64,000 nt of DNA from JAXFPC01 sp034180005. GTDB lineage: Bacteria; Bacillota; Negativicutes; Acidaminococcales; Acidaminococcaceae. The DNA lies in the NCBI GenBank assembly GCA_034180005.1, contig JAXFPC010000029.1, positions 145,290 to 209,289 on the forward strand, written 5' to 3'. Under the pieces are notes generated by a model, which ran no database searches, was not told the DNA's origin, and was given only the letters and a program-made list of their open reading frames with translations. The first letter of the stretch is position 1; each line of letters begins with the position of its first letter. Position numbers and translations under genes: made by a program. This document shows, piece by piece, positions 1 through 8,296 of the stretch.

Positions 1-722
1 AACAACGCACCAAGGACGCGCTCACGGCGACCAACCTTTTAAAATATGCCGACATCAGTCCCGCCGATCTTTCCGGCGGCGGCAAGCAGAGAGTAGCTTT
101 AGCCCGCGCTTTAGCTATTAACCCCGACGTAATGCTTCTGGACGAACCTCTCTCCAGCTTGGATCCCCATCTGCGCGAGGAAATGCGTTTTGAAATCAAA
201 GACTTGCAGAGAAAATACGGGTTCTCCATCATCTACGTCACCCATGACCAGTCGGAGGCCATGGCGCTTTCCGACCGCATCATGGTTATGAAGTCCGGCG
301 TTATGCAGCAGATAGATTCTCCGCTGGACGTCTACAATAATCCCAAAAACAAATTTGTCTTCAGCTTTATCGGCGTATCCAGCTTTACAGACTGTCATTG
401 GGTGGACGGCAAAGCCTACGTCACGGGCGACAACAAACCGTTGCCCGAAAGCCTTGTCATTCCCGAAAGACTGAGAAAAGAAGCGGTGTTCGATTTGGCA
501 AGCCGTCCCACGGAAATCAAATTCACCGCCGCAAGCGATCCCGACGGCGTGCAGGGCACAGTTCTCCGCAAGGCTTACTTGGGAGAGATCGTAGACTACC
601 TCGTCAAAGTCGGCAATCAGGAAATCCGCGTACAGATAGGCCGCCGCGATTCCGGTCCGGAAGCGGAAGAAACCTGCTGGTTGAAATTTATGCGCCCCTT
701 CTGGTACAAGGAAAACGAATAA
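1..722 (+). CDS. ABC transporter ATP-binding protein, 5' truncated by window edge
   Basis: The open frame (codons begin at position 3) enters from the left edge, so the Walker A region is outside the window. The ABC signature LSGGGKQRVALARAL is followed by the Walker B motif MLLDEPLSSLDP and the H-loop histidine in VTHDQSEAMAL. The remaining roughly 110 residues fit a TOBE domain, as in the FbpC/PotA/MalK group that energises importers of iron, polyamine or sugar. The signature has GGG where GGQ is usual. Stop is TAA at 720-722. The substrate cannot be told; the upstream genes are missing. It resembles the ATPase at 10781-11827, so an iron-type importer is a reasonable guess. Confidence 0.9.
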   Translation, partial: QRTKDALTATNLLKYADISPADLSGGGKQRVALARALAINPDVMLLDEPLSSLDPHLREEMRFEIKDLQRKYGFSIIYVTHDQSEAMALSDRIMVMKSGVMQQIDSPLDVYNNPKNKFVFSFIGVSSFTDCHWVDGKAYVTGDNKPLPESLVIPERLRKEAVFDLASRPTEIKFTAASDPDGVQGTVLRKAYLGEIVDYLVKVGNQEIRVQIGRRDSGPEAEETCWLKFMRPFWYKENE

Positions 723-762
723 AATCTTTATAGCAGATAAATCTGCTTACAATGACAAAGTT

Positions 763-790
763 CCCTCCGCCTAAGCGGAGGGATACGAAT
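763..790 (+). terminator. hairpin downstream of the ABC ATPase gene
   Basis: An 8-bp perfect stem CCCTCCGC/GCGGAGGG with a 4-base loop (763-782) is followed by a short, impure T-rich stretch. It lies 40 bp after the ATPase stop and probably ends that transcript; the T tract is weak. Confidence 0.55.
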
Positions 791-968
791 TTTCGCAAAT
801 TACCTTTCCTTTCTGCAATATAGTCTGAACAGCTTTATTGTATACGGAAAGGTAATTTTTTGTATAACGACAGTCGCGCGCCCGCATATCGTGCGATTTA
901 TATTTCGTGCGTGTTCATTTCTCTGCTGAGAAACCGGCTTACGAACTTAACCTGATCTATCCGACCTA
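787..968 (+). repeat. dispersed repeat element, copy A (about 180 bp)
   Basis: This segment aligns over its whole length with 41313-41496, roughly 70% identical by eye. Shared blocks include CCTTTCTGCAATAT, the stretch around TTTTTTGTATAAC, and CATTTCT..TGAGAAAC. Both copies contain a promoter-like TTGnnT, 18-19 bp, TATAAC arrangement and both run into a hairpin of unrelated sequence. Open frames through both copies read on through the hairpin without a ribosome-binding site, so a small RNA or a decayed sequence fits better than a peptide gene. Function unknown. Confidence 0.6.
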
Positions 969-972
969 CAAG

Positions 973-1020
973 AAAAATCCGCTTCCCGGAAAAATTTCCG
1001 AGAAGCGGATTTTTCTTTAC
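973..1020. terminator. strong bidirectional terminator after repeat copy A
   Basis: A 13-bp perfect outer stem (973-985 with 1002-1014, AAAAATCCGCTTC) encloses a 6-bp inner stem CGGAAA/TTTCCG. It is flanked by A and T runs, so it can act on both strands. It ends whatever is transcribed from repeat copy A. Confidence 0.8.
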
Positions 1021-1219
1021 CATATTACTTATGTTGATTTGCAAAAATACCGTCCCGCTAAAACCACCTGCCGCGTATTTTGCCGAACGGCAAAACAGAC
1101 TGATATTTGTCCATTACGGCGAATATGAACCGAGTTATTCAGACTTCGAGCTACAGTGCGGGTAAATATGCCATATTCGCTGCCCGAAGCATAAAACCCG
1201 CGTCCCCTCGTTTAATACA
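1021..1219. other. intergenic stretch without a recognisable gene
   Basis: Between the terminator and the end of the phoP-like gene I see only a GCGGGT/ACCCGC inverted repeat around 1159 and 1197 with a long loop and no T run. I see no convincing open frame or promoter. Confidence 0.5.
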
Positions 1220-1900
1220 TCACTTAGTATTACGTTCCAGGCGATAGCCTATGCCTCGGACAGTTTTTATCATCTCACCGCAAGTTCCCAGCTTGGAACG
1301 AAGGCTGCTGATATGCATATCTACGGTTCTGCTTTCGCCGACATAATCAGGTCCCCAAATTCTATTCAACAAGCGTTCCCTTTCAATGACTTTTTCGCTG
1401 TTTAAGAGCAACAGCTGCAGAATATCAAATTCTTTTTTCGTCAATTCCACTTCCGCGCCTTCTACGGTTACAATATAATTTGCCGTATCCATTGCGATGC
1501 CGTCCAAACAGATAACTTCCCGCATTGTTTCTTTGGACACGCTGCGCCTTAAAACCGCCTTTACACGAGAAATCATTTCCAGCATGCCGAAAGGCTTGGC
1601 GAGATAATCATCCGCCCCCAGATCCAATCCCACCACTTTATCGTATTCAGTACCCTTGGCAGTGGTCATGATCACGGGAATACCGCCTAAACATGCATTT
1701 TCTCTAATTTTTTTTAAAATAGAGATACCGTCTTCTCCTGGAAGCATTATATCGAGCAATATAAGCTCAGGAGTTTCTCCCGCTATCGCTTCCCAAAACA
1801 TTTTTGCGGAACCGAAGCCTCTGCCGGAGAAACCTGCCGCCTTGAGAGCATAAAGTTCAAGCTCTCTGATACTTTCATCATCTTAAACACAGTAAATCAT
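1220..1900 (-). pseudogene. phoP: PhoP-like OmpR-family response regulator with an in-frame stop at codon 6
   Basis: The full frame from ATG at 1900 would give about 226 residues, normal for PhoP. It starts M-I-Y-C-V, then TAA (1883-1885), then D-D-E-S-I, where family members read VEDDES; one base turns the expected GAA into TAA. After the stop everything is intact: phospho-acceptor D50 in LILLDIMLPGEDG, K in LAKPFG, and a winged-helix effector domain ending TVRGIGYRLE. Re-initiation at ATG 1801 would give 193 residues without the acidic pocket and first helix. It is the last gene of the pst operon, 14 bp after the kinase. Either a real nonsense mutation or a sequencing error. Confidence 0.8.
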
Positions 1901-1914
1901 TTTTGCCCTCAATC

Positions 1915-3117
1915 TTACGAAAAACTTACCGTTATCATGGTTCCTTCCCCCACAATACTGTCAACCTCTACCTTGGCGTTATGCAGCTTAGCGGCATGCT
2001 TGACAATTGACAGGCCTAAACCTGTACCGCCTACCGCCTTGGAATGACTTTTATCTACACGATAAAATCTTTCAAAAATCCTTTGTCGGTCCTTTTCAGG
2101 AATACCGATACCGCTGTCACGCACGGAAATCTGAGGATGATTATTGACAGATTCAACGTGAATGATGACATTTCCTTGCGGACGATTATATTTTATGGCA
2201 TTTTCACAGATATTATACACCATACTGTGTAAAAGCTGGGGTATTCCATCCATGACTACATTATCCCCGATAAGTTCCAGAGTAACTTTATTTTCCTTGG
2301 CAAAAGCCTCCAGTTCATTCTTTATTCCTTCCGCAAGCTGATACAAATTTACCTTCATGCGATTCATATTTTCCTGTCCTTCATCCAGTCTGGACAAACT
2401 GATAATATCCTGCACCAAACGTGTCATCCGCTGTGCTTCATCATAAATTTTTCCTGCAAAAGCAGGTACGTCCCGTTCTGACGCCATACCGTTTTTTATC
2501 AGTTCCGCATAGCCGGAAATAGAATGTATAGGTGTCTTTAGTTCATGCGAAACATTGGCGGTAAATTCCCTTCTCATAGTTTCCGTAGCTTCCAGATTAG
2601 CTTTTCGGGTTTCCCTGGCAGCCAACAGAGCAGCTAAAACGATTACCGAAAACAGTGCCGCTCCTATAGGAACTGCCATATCCAACATCAGAGAAAACAC
2701 TGTGTTCTGCGGAACGCTTAATCTCACTACGCTGCCATCGTTAAGCAATTTTGCGGAATACAGCATTTTTTTCAGCATAGTTGAAGAATAACGCTGGCTC
2801 TCGCCGTACCCGGAGGCAAACGCTTCCTGAACCTCCCGGCGCTCCAAATGATTCTCCATTTCAGCCTTATTTTCCCTGCTGTCATAAAGAACAACCCCGT
2901 CCGGCGAAATCCAGGTCACCCTATAGTTGCCCAATTCCAAATTCTTAAAATAAGCGTCTTTTGCGTATTCTACACCTTGAGCGATCATGAACATTTGAAT
3001 TTTAAGCTGAGTTTTTTGATTGTCTGCAAAATAACCGTATATCTTTCCCATGATAAAACTCATTGTCAGTACAAATATCAAAACAGAGGCAAAAACAATA
3101 ATAAACTGCCTTTTCAT
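1915..3117 (-). CDS. phoR: PhoR-like sensor histidine kinase
   Basis: 400 residues. Membrane helices at about 5-27 and 147-167 enclose a roughly 120-residue extracytoplasmic sensor region. The HisKA domain has H191 in VSHELKTP. The ATPase domain shows the N box NICENAIKYN, G1 DSGIGIPE, the F box FERFYRVD and G2 GGTGLGLSIV. It should phosphorylate the response regulator encoded right after it and report phosphate supply, given the pst genes immediately upstream. There is no HAMP domain that I can see, and the second helix leads almost directly into HisKA. Kinase before regulator is the reverse of the common phoP-phoR order. Confidence 0.88.
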   Translation of the reverse strand: MKRQFIIVFASVLIFVLTMSFIMGKIYGYFADNQKTQLKIQMFMIAQGVEYAKDAYFKNLELGNYRVTWISPDGVVLYDSRENKAEMENHLERREVQEAFASGYGESQRYSSTMLKKMLYSAKLLNDGSVVRLSVPQNTVFSLMLDMAVPIGAALFSVIVLAALLAARETRKANLEATETMRREFTANVSHELKTPIHSISGYAELIKNGMASERDVPAFAGKIYDEAQRMTRLVQDIISLSRLDEGQENMNRMKVNLYQLAEGIKNELEAFAKENKVTLELIGDNVVMDGIPQLLHSMVYNICENAIKYNRPQGNVIIHVESVNNHPQISVRDSGIGIPEKDRQRIFERFYRVDKSHSKAVGGTGLGLSIVKHAAKLHNAKVEVDSIVGEGTMITVSFS

Positions 3118-3214
3118 ACCGGAAATCCTTTCTGTAAAAATAGCGGTAAGCCGCTCATAACCTACCGCTTAACCATATTATAGTTCATGAAGTTCCAATT
3201 TCAAAGAACATCTT

Positions 3215-3970
3215 TCAGCCAAAATTTCCGGAAACATATTCCTTGGTCGTTTCTTTGACCGGAGATAAAAAGATTTGTTCTGTAGCCCCGAACTCCACAA
3301 GATTGCCCATATAAAAAAGAGCGCACTTATCCGATATTCTTTGAGCCTGCTGCATGTTATGGGTCACCATTACAACGGTATACTCCCGCTTAAGCTTACT
3401 TATCAGCCGTTCTACCTTCTGCGTTGAAACAGGATCAAGCGCGGAAGTCGATTCGTCCATCAATATGATATCCGGTTCGACCGCTAAAGCTCTTGCAATG
3501 CACAAACGCTGCTGCTGACCTCCGGACAAGCTTAGGGCGGAAACTTTCAGTCTGTCCTTCACCTCATCCCATATAGCCACATCCTTAAGAGATTTTTCAA
3601 CTACAGCATCCAGCTTCACCTTTGAAGTAATGCCGTGAACTCTGGGTCCATATGCAATGTTATCATATATGCTCATAGGAAAAGGATTGGGTTTTTGAAA
3701 AACCATACCGATGCGCTTCCTAAGCCAGGTAACGTCAATTTGCGGCGCGTAGATATTCCCGTCATCGTAAATTACATCTCCCGTTACATGAACACCCTCC
3801 ACCAAATCATTCATACGATTTAAAGTTTTTAAGAATGTGGATTTGCCGCAGCCGGAAGGTCCGATTATTGCTGTAACCTGGTTTCTGGGAATATCAACGG
3901 AGATATTTTTTAAAGCCTGATGTTTGCCGTACCACAAATTCAAATCTTGTATTTCAATGATTGCTTTCAT
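3215..3970 (-). CDS. pstB: phosphate ABC transporter ATP-binding protein PstB
   Basis: 251 residues, the usual PstB length. Walker A GPSGCGKST (about 37-45), Q-loop region MVFQKPNPFPMS typical of PstB, signature LSGGQQQRLCIARAL, Walker B IILMDESTSALDP and H-loop VTHNMQQAQ. It supplies ATP-driven energy to the PstC-PstA channel for high-affinity phosphate import. It lies 14 bp after pstA in the same transcript. The D-loop reads DES where DEP is commoner, a harmless variation as the catalytic E is present. The C-terminus NFG is the family ending. phoU, which often follows pstB, is not here. Confidence 0.96.
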   Translation of the reverse strand: MKAIIEIQDLNLWYGKHQALKNISVDIPRNQVTAIIGPSGCGKSTFLKTLNRMNDLVEGVHVTGDVIYDDGNIYAPQIDVTWLRKRIGMVFQKPNPFPMSIYDNIAYGPRVHGITSKVKLDAVVEKSLKDVAIWDEVKDRLKVSALSLSGGQQQRLCIARALAVEPDIILMDESTSALDPVSTQKVERLISKLKREYTVVMVTHNMQQAQRISDKCALFYMGNLVEFGATEQIFLSPVKETTKEYVSGNFG

Positions 3971-3984
3971 TATCTTTTCCCTTT

Positions 3985-4869
3985 TTAAAATTTATTATTC
4001 CTGCATCTTGTTGTCAGATTAACCAGCAAATTCAAGATCAGCGTCACTGCCATAAGGACGGCTGCAATTGCGAAAGCAATTTCTGTTTCTCCCCGTTCAC
4101 CGGCGTAAACATATAGAGCTACTGTCAACGTTGCCGAAGAAGATTGCAAGGCTGTCATAAAATCATTTAAAACAAGTCCGAAGCCGGCCGTAAACAGCAA
4201 TGCTGCCGACTCACCGACAATACGTCCGATTGCGAGTATGCAGCCGGCTGTTATACCGTTAACTGCATTCGGCAAAACTACTGTACGTATCATGTGCCAC
4301 TTCCCTGCGCCTAAAGCCGCGGCTCCTTCTCTATAGGAGGCGGGTACGGTCTTTAAGCTTTCCTGAGCAGTACGAATAATAAGCGGCAAAATCATCATCA
4401 CCAGCGTCAATCCGCCTGCCAAAACACCCTGTTTTAGTCCCATAAGCTCTGTAAACAGAACCATGCCTGCCAAGCCGAAGATAATCGAAGGAATACCGGT
4501 CAATACTTCGGTAGCAAATTCGATTACGCCGACTATTCTTTTATTGGACGCATATTCGGTGAGATAAACGGCGGCGCCTATCCCCAGGGGAAGCACTATA
4601 ACCATGGCAACGGCAATAATGTATAAAGTATTGAGCAGATTGGGAAAAATTCCTATATTCTTATTAATATAACTGCTTTGGGTCGTAAGCATTTCCACGG
4701 ATATCAAAGGCAGTCCCTTATAAAATATATAACCTATGATACCGGTTACTAAAATGCAGGTAACTGCCGAACAGCTCCACAATAAAAACCTGGCTCCTTC
4801 GTTATATAATTTTCTTGAGGAAACTTTATTCATCGCCCTCAACGTACCCGCTATCACCACAGAATACAT
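3985..4869 (-). CDS. pstA: phosphate ABC transporter permease PstA
   Basis: 294 residues with about six membrane helices and the binding-protein-dependent transport domain. The EAA loop is visible as REGAAALGAGKWHMIRTVVLP. PstA pairs with PstC to form the phosphate channel in the inner membrane. The start at 4869 lies 2 bp after the pstC stop and has a good ribosome site (AAAGGAAAGAGG) overlapping the pstC end. An internal ATG 13 codons on is possible but poorly spaced from any such site. Translation is probably coupled to pstC. Confidence 0.95.
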   Translation of the reverse strand: MYSVVIAGTLRAMNKVSSRKLYNEGARFLLWSCSAVTCILVTGIIGYIFYKGLPLISVEMLTTQSSYINKNIGIFPNLLNTLYIIAVAMVIVLPLGIGAAVYLTEYASNKRIVGVIEFATEVLTGIPSIIFGLAGMVLFTELMGLKQGVLAGGLTLVMMILPLIIRTAQESLKTVPASYREGAAALGAGKWHMIRTVVLPNAVNGITAGCILAIGRIVGESAALLFTAGFGLVLNDFMTALQSSSATLTVALYVYAGERGETEIAFAIAAVLMAVTLILNLLVNLTTRCRNNKF

Positions 4870-4871
4870 TA

Positions 4872-5762
4872 TTAAATCCTCTTTCCTTTAATGTAGACGT
4901 TTAAGAAAACATTGATCATCATAATGAACAGGAACAGCACCAATCCCACAGAAAACAAAGCTTGATGATGCAAAGATCCTGCGGCGGCGTAGGACATTTC
5001 AGAAGCGACAGCAGTTGTCATAAATCTCACGGAATCCAGCAGCCCCGGCATATTCGCCACATTGCCTGAGACCATGATGATTGCCATCGCTTCACCGACA
5101 GCGCGCCCTACGCCTAAAATCACCGCTGCGGCAATACCGCTTTTAGCTGCCGGTACGCTTACTTTGAAAAAAGTTTCTATATCCGTAGCGCCTAAAGCTA
5201 AAGAGGCCATTTCATATTCCTTGGGAACAGCTCTGAGGGCTGCTTCGGACACACTGATGATGGAGGGCAGAATCATGATGGTCAAAACCGCAATTGCCGC
5301 TAAAAGTGTGGCTCCGGAAGCTAAATTAAAAAAATTTTGTATGGCCGGTACCAGAATAATCATCCCTACCAAACCATAGACTACCGACGGAATACCGGCT
5401 AAAAGCTCCACGGCAGTGTGAATCGCTTCAGCTATACCGGACGGAGCAACTTTGGCTAAAAATACAGCTGTCATCAAACCGACAGGAACACCCAGGATTA
5501 CCGCTCCGGCAGTACCGTAAATACTTGTCAACAGAAAAGGCAGGATGCCGAAGGAAGGTTCTTTGACAGACGCCGTCGGTTGCCATACTGTACCGAACAG
5601 AAAGTCCCATATCCCTATTTTTATAATTGCCGGCATGCCTGCTATGATAAGCTGTACGGACAGGCAAAGGACCAAGCCCACTGCCACGATTCCGCACAGC
5701 ATGAAAATTCCGTTTACCGCCGTTTCAAAAGCTTCACGCTTTTTACTTAAAGCTTTCATCAT
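4872..5762 (-). CDS. pstC: phosphate ABC transporter permease PstC
   Basis: 296 residues, six predicted membrane helices, the first at about 17-39. The EAA loop reads EMASLALGATDIETFFKVSVP, followed by the PstC-typical GVGRAVGEAMAI. A short loop after the first helix with GTVWQPT is characteristic of PstC. It forms the phosphate channel with PstA. It begins with two ATG codons 8 bp after pstS and is co-transcribed with the rest of the operon. Confidence 0.95.
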   Translation of the reverse strand: MMKALSKKREAFETAVNGIFMLCGIVAVGLVLCLSVQLIIAGMPAIIKIGIWDFLFGTVWQPTASVKEPSFGILPFLLTSIYGTAGAVILGVPVGLMTAVFLAKVAPSGIAEAIHTAVELLAGIPSVVYGLVGMIILVPAIQNFFNLASGATLLAAIAVLTIMILPSIISVSEAALRAVPKEYEMASLALGATDIETFFKVSVPAAKSGIAAAVILGVGRAVGEAMAIIMVSGNVANMPGLLDSVRFMTTAVASEMSYAAAGSLHHQALFSVGLVLFLFIMMINVFLNVYIKGKRI

Positions 5763-5770
5763 TACAATCC

Positions 5771-6610
5771 TTATTTAGCAGTCGGAACTGCACCTGCTTT
5801 CAGAATTAGCGGAGCCGCTTCCTTAGATGTCATGAAGGTATAGAACTTATTTGCGCATTCGCTGAGCTTGGTACCCTTTTTCGTTACTAAATTAAGAGGA
5901 CGCTGAATCACATAACTGCCGTCAGCTATATTTTTTTCATTACATGCCACACCGTTAATCTTGAGTACTTTAATCCCTTTTCTGTTTTCTACGGACGCAA
6001 AGGAAGCATACCCTATAGCCGCCTTATTATTCTTTACAGCTTCAATAACTGCACCGGTGGATGTCAGTTCTTGCGCCAGCTTACATTTATCCTTGGTTTT
6101 CGTAATGGATTCAAAACCGTCACGTGTGCCGGAGCCTGCCTCGCGGCCGATAGCGGCGACCGTACCGGATTCTCCGGTTATCTTTGCCCAATCCTTGATA
6201 CTGCCGTTAAACAAAGCTTTGATGTTCTCCAGCGTCATGTCATCAACCGGGCACTTTTCGTTAACAATAATTGCAATGCCGTCAAGCGCAATAGTGGTTT
6301 CCTCAAGTCCGCTCGCCTTTTCCGCATCTTTTAAGGACCGTGACGCCAAGCCTATATCGCAGGAGCCTTTGCTTACAGCCGCAATGCCGGTTCCGGAACC
6401 GGTAGCATCATAAGAAATCTTGATTCCCTTATTATCCTGCATGAACTTTTCCGAAAGAATGCCGATTACGCTTTCCATAGATGTGGAACCGTTTACAGCA
6501 ATGCTTCCTTTGACATTGTCAGCCTTCTCACCGGAAGTTCCGCCATTGCAGCCTGCAAAGGCAAATACAGTTAAAGCTGCCATAGTTACGATACACATTA
6601 ATCTTTTCAT
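5771..6610 (-). CDS. pstS: phosphate-binding lipoprotein PstS
   Basis: 279 residues. The signal peptide ends in a lipobox (AFAGC, C21), so the protein is membrane-anchored outside the cytoplasm. PstS motifs seen: NGSTSM near the N-terminus, DATGSGTGIAAV, and GREAGSGTRDGFE, which supply the phosphate-binding serines, threonine and arginine. It captures phosphate and hands it to PstC-PstA. First gene of the operon, with ribosome site AGGAGG before ATG. Candidate PhoP boxes lie about 75-115 bp upstream. Confidence 0.95.
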   Translation of the reverse strand: MKRLMCIVTMAALTVFAFAGCNGGTSGEKADNVKGSIAVNGSTSMESVIGILSEKFMQDNKGIKISYDATGSGTGIAAVSKGSCDIGLASRSLKDAEKASGLEETTIALDGIAIIVNEKCPVDDMTLENIKALFNGSIKDWAKITGESGTVAAIGREAGSGTRDGFESITKTKDKCKLAQELTSTGAVIEAVKNNKAAIGYASFASVENRKGIKVLKINGVACNEKNIADGSYVIQRPLNLVTKKGTKLSECANKFYTFMTSKEAAPLILKAGAVPTAK

Positions 6611-6683
6611 CTTCTTGTACTCCTCCTGAATTTTGAATAACTATCATTCATTATTTCCCACTAAGATCAGCATACACCGCCAA

Positions 6684-6723
6684 TGTAAAATCCATTATCA
6701 TGTTATTGTAAAGAAAACGTAAA
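6684..6723 (-). promoter_or_regulatory. candidate PhoP-box array upstream of pstS
   Basis: Read on the minus strand, TTTACG (6723-6718) and TTTACA (6712-6707) are exactly 11 bp apart and another TTTACA (6689-6684) follows 23 bp further. An 11-bp repeat of TTnACA-like hexamers is the known PhoP-box design in Bacillus. I infer that PhoP binds here; no clear -10 was identified. Confidence 0.45.
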
Positions 6724-6794
6724 AATTACACTTTTGAGGAACAGTATATGCTCCGTTATCGTGTTGCACAAATTTTTCCGCGCTCTTTGAAGAA

Positions 6795-6833
6795 AAAGCA
6801 AAAAGCTGCGCGACTGAAATCACACAGCTTTTT
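6795..6833 (-). terminator. terminator of the M48 protease gene
   Basis: A 9-bp stem AAAAAGCTG/CAGCTTTTT (6800-6808 with 6825-6833) is followed, on the minus strand, by a T-rich tail (TTTTTGCTTTTTCTT). It stands about 85 bp after the protease stop and also insulates the pst promoter region. The rest of 6611-6917 holds only the putative PhoP boxes. Confidence 0.75.
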
Positions 6834-6917
6834 ATGTTCCGATTTTTTTTAATTTGTACCTCCAACAGCCACAGTTCATGGAACCGTTGAAGAATATCAC
6901 ATATTTTATGAGTATCT

Positions 6918-7976
6918 TTAATTAGTCTGCGGTTTTTTATTTACCATTTCCGCCCAGAGCTTAAATTTATCCACGACGGCAGCGGCATACGCACCGGCGC
7001 TTCTTCCGTCCGTGTCCTGCCGATAAATAGTATGCACCTGTATATCATCGTAGTAAATATGAGCGTACGCGCCGTTATCATACACCACAAAGCGATACGG
7101 CTCTATCTCACCCTGCCTGCGTACCTGCCACAAGGCTCCGGCAAGCAGATAGGCTCTGTATTCGGCTTTGGTGCTGCCTATGTCTTGCGTGACGGAAAAA
7201 CTCCAGTCATCTTCGCTGACTATGGCATGCTTATCAGCAGTAACGCTCATCGTGGGCTTAATATTGTAAGGAGCAAGCTGTTTCAGCACACGCCTGATCC
7301 TTTCCTCCGGTTCGGGATGACTGCTGAACAAGCCGTAATTCGGAGCGCCCTCCTGAGCCGCCAAATCTTCCAGCTTAAAGGCCGCTATAAGCATACTGTA
7401 AGGATTAAATCCAGCCTCAATCGTATTGCGCACGCTCTCCTTGTCTGCGCCGCGTTCATCAGTGCGGCTGTATCCGGCAAGCAGTGCCTGCTGCAACATC
7501 TGCGCCAGCCCCCATCCCATGCCTTTGGTAGCGGCTATCATCAGAATTGTCGTCCACAGCTGCTTCTCCATGGCGTGTACCGTGTGTTTTTTGGCAACAT
7601 GCCCTATTTCATGACCCAATACACCTGCCAGTTCAGCATCGCTGCTCATATAATCAAGAAGACCGCGATAAACGTAGATAAATCCTCCCGGACACGCCAA
7701 AGCATTGACTTCGTCATTATTCAACACTTTAAAACTGTATTCTATGTCCGTGCGTCCCGAAACTTTCGCTAACCGCTGCCCGATTTTATCCAGACGTTCC
7801 TGAATGAGGGGATCCTGTACCACTCCGTAACGCGCTTCCAACTCCTGTCCGTAGGAGCGTCCCATTTCTATTTCCTGTTCCCTGCTGATCAAACCTGCTT
7901 CTGCTGCCGGCACACCTGCTGTCAAACCGCAGAGCAGACACAGGCACATTAAAATTTTTACCGCTAAACTTCGCAT
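6918..7976 (-). CDS. exported M48-family metalloprotease
   Basis: 352 residues. An N-terminal signal peptide ends near PAAEA (about 22-26). The zinc site HEIGH is at 122-126 and the third ligand glutamate is in TDERGAD (E174), followed by the family motif SHPEPEERI near 219. This matches secreted M48 (Ste24/BepA-like) peptidases that act on envelope proteins. No membrane helices typical of HtpX are evident apart from a hydrophobic stretch after the zinc site. The last 100 residues do not match a domain I know. Monocistronic: it has its own promoter and terminator. Substrate unknown; outer-membrane quality control is a guess from BepA-like relatives. Confidence 0.88.
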   Translation of the reverse strand: MRSLAVKILMCLCLLCGLTAGVPAAEAGLISREQEIEMGRSYGQELEARYGVVQDPLIQERLDKIGQRLAKVSGRTDIEYSFKVLNNDEVNALACPGGFIYVYRGLLDYMSSDAELAGVLGHEIGHVAKKHTVHAMEKQLWTTILMIAATKGMGWGLAQMLQQALLAGYSRTDERGADKESVRNTIEAGFNPYSMLIAAFKLEDLAAQEGAPNYGLFSSHPEPEERIRRVLKQLAPYNIKPTMSVTADKHAIVSEDDWSFSVTQDIGSTKAEYRAYLLAGALWQVRRQGEIEPYRFVVYDNGAYAHIYYDDIQVHTIYRQDTDGRSAGAYAAAVVDKFKLWAEMVNKKPQTN

Positions 7977-8108
7977 AGTCTCCCCCTTAATTTTTCTCTG
8001 CGTAAGCGCGCCGTTTCCTCTTCACGACAGCCGCCGCGAAAGTTCGGTCACTTTTTATATCGTCCCATAATTTCACGTTTTTCAATCTTTCATATAACCG
8101 ATAACTTC

Positions 8109-8137
8109 ATTATACCCCAAAGATTCTCCTGAAGCAA
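8109..8137 (-). promoter_or_regulatory. predicted sigma-A promoter of the M48 gene
   Basis: On the minus strand TTGCTT (8137-8132), a 17-bp spacer and TATAAT (8114-8109) precede the gene, giving an untranslated leader of about 125 bases. The -10 is perfect, the -35 partial. Confidence 0.6.
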
Positions 8138-8217
8138 AAATCACCCCCTGTTATCCGCTGTACATTCTCTTTGATAAAAGGAAAGCAAATTACTTCTCTG
8201 TATTTTTGCTATGAATA

Positions 8218-8226
8218 TGATATAAT
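8218..8226 (+). promoter_or_regulatory. extended -10 promoter of thiW
   Basis: TGATATAAT is a perfect extended -10 element; no good -35 lies 17 bp upstream. The leader to the thiW ATG would be only about 60 bases. Too short for a TPP riboswitch, which I looked for and did not find. The remainder of 7977-8296 shows nothing else. Confidence 0.55.
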
Positions 8227-8296
8227 ATACCAGTAAATATCTTAATGCAAGCGTACATAAGAACATATATGCTGAATCATCAAGGAGAAAGATTTC

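Noticed and set aside
973..1014. Noc-binding-like sequence (TTCCCGGAAA) in the terminator
   Set aside because: It departs from the ATTTCCCGGGAAAT consensus at the centre and is explained by the hairpin arms.
907..1128. 73-codon open frame in repeat copy A
   Set aside because: It has no ribosome site, reads straight through a strong terminator hairpin, and the matching frame in copy B also runs through a palindrome.
8226..8296. A TPP-riboswitch-like phrase (TTAATGCAAGCGTA) before thiW
   Set aside because: The leader after the predicted -10 is only about 60 bases and the CTGAGA helix and rest of the aptamer are missing.
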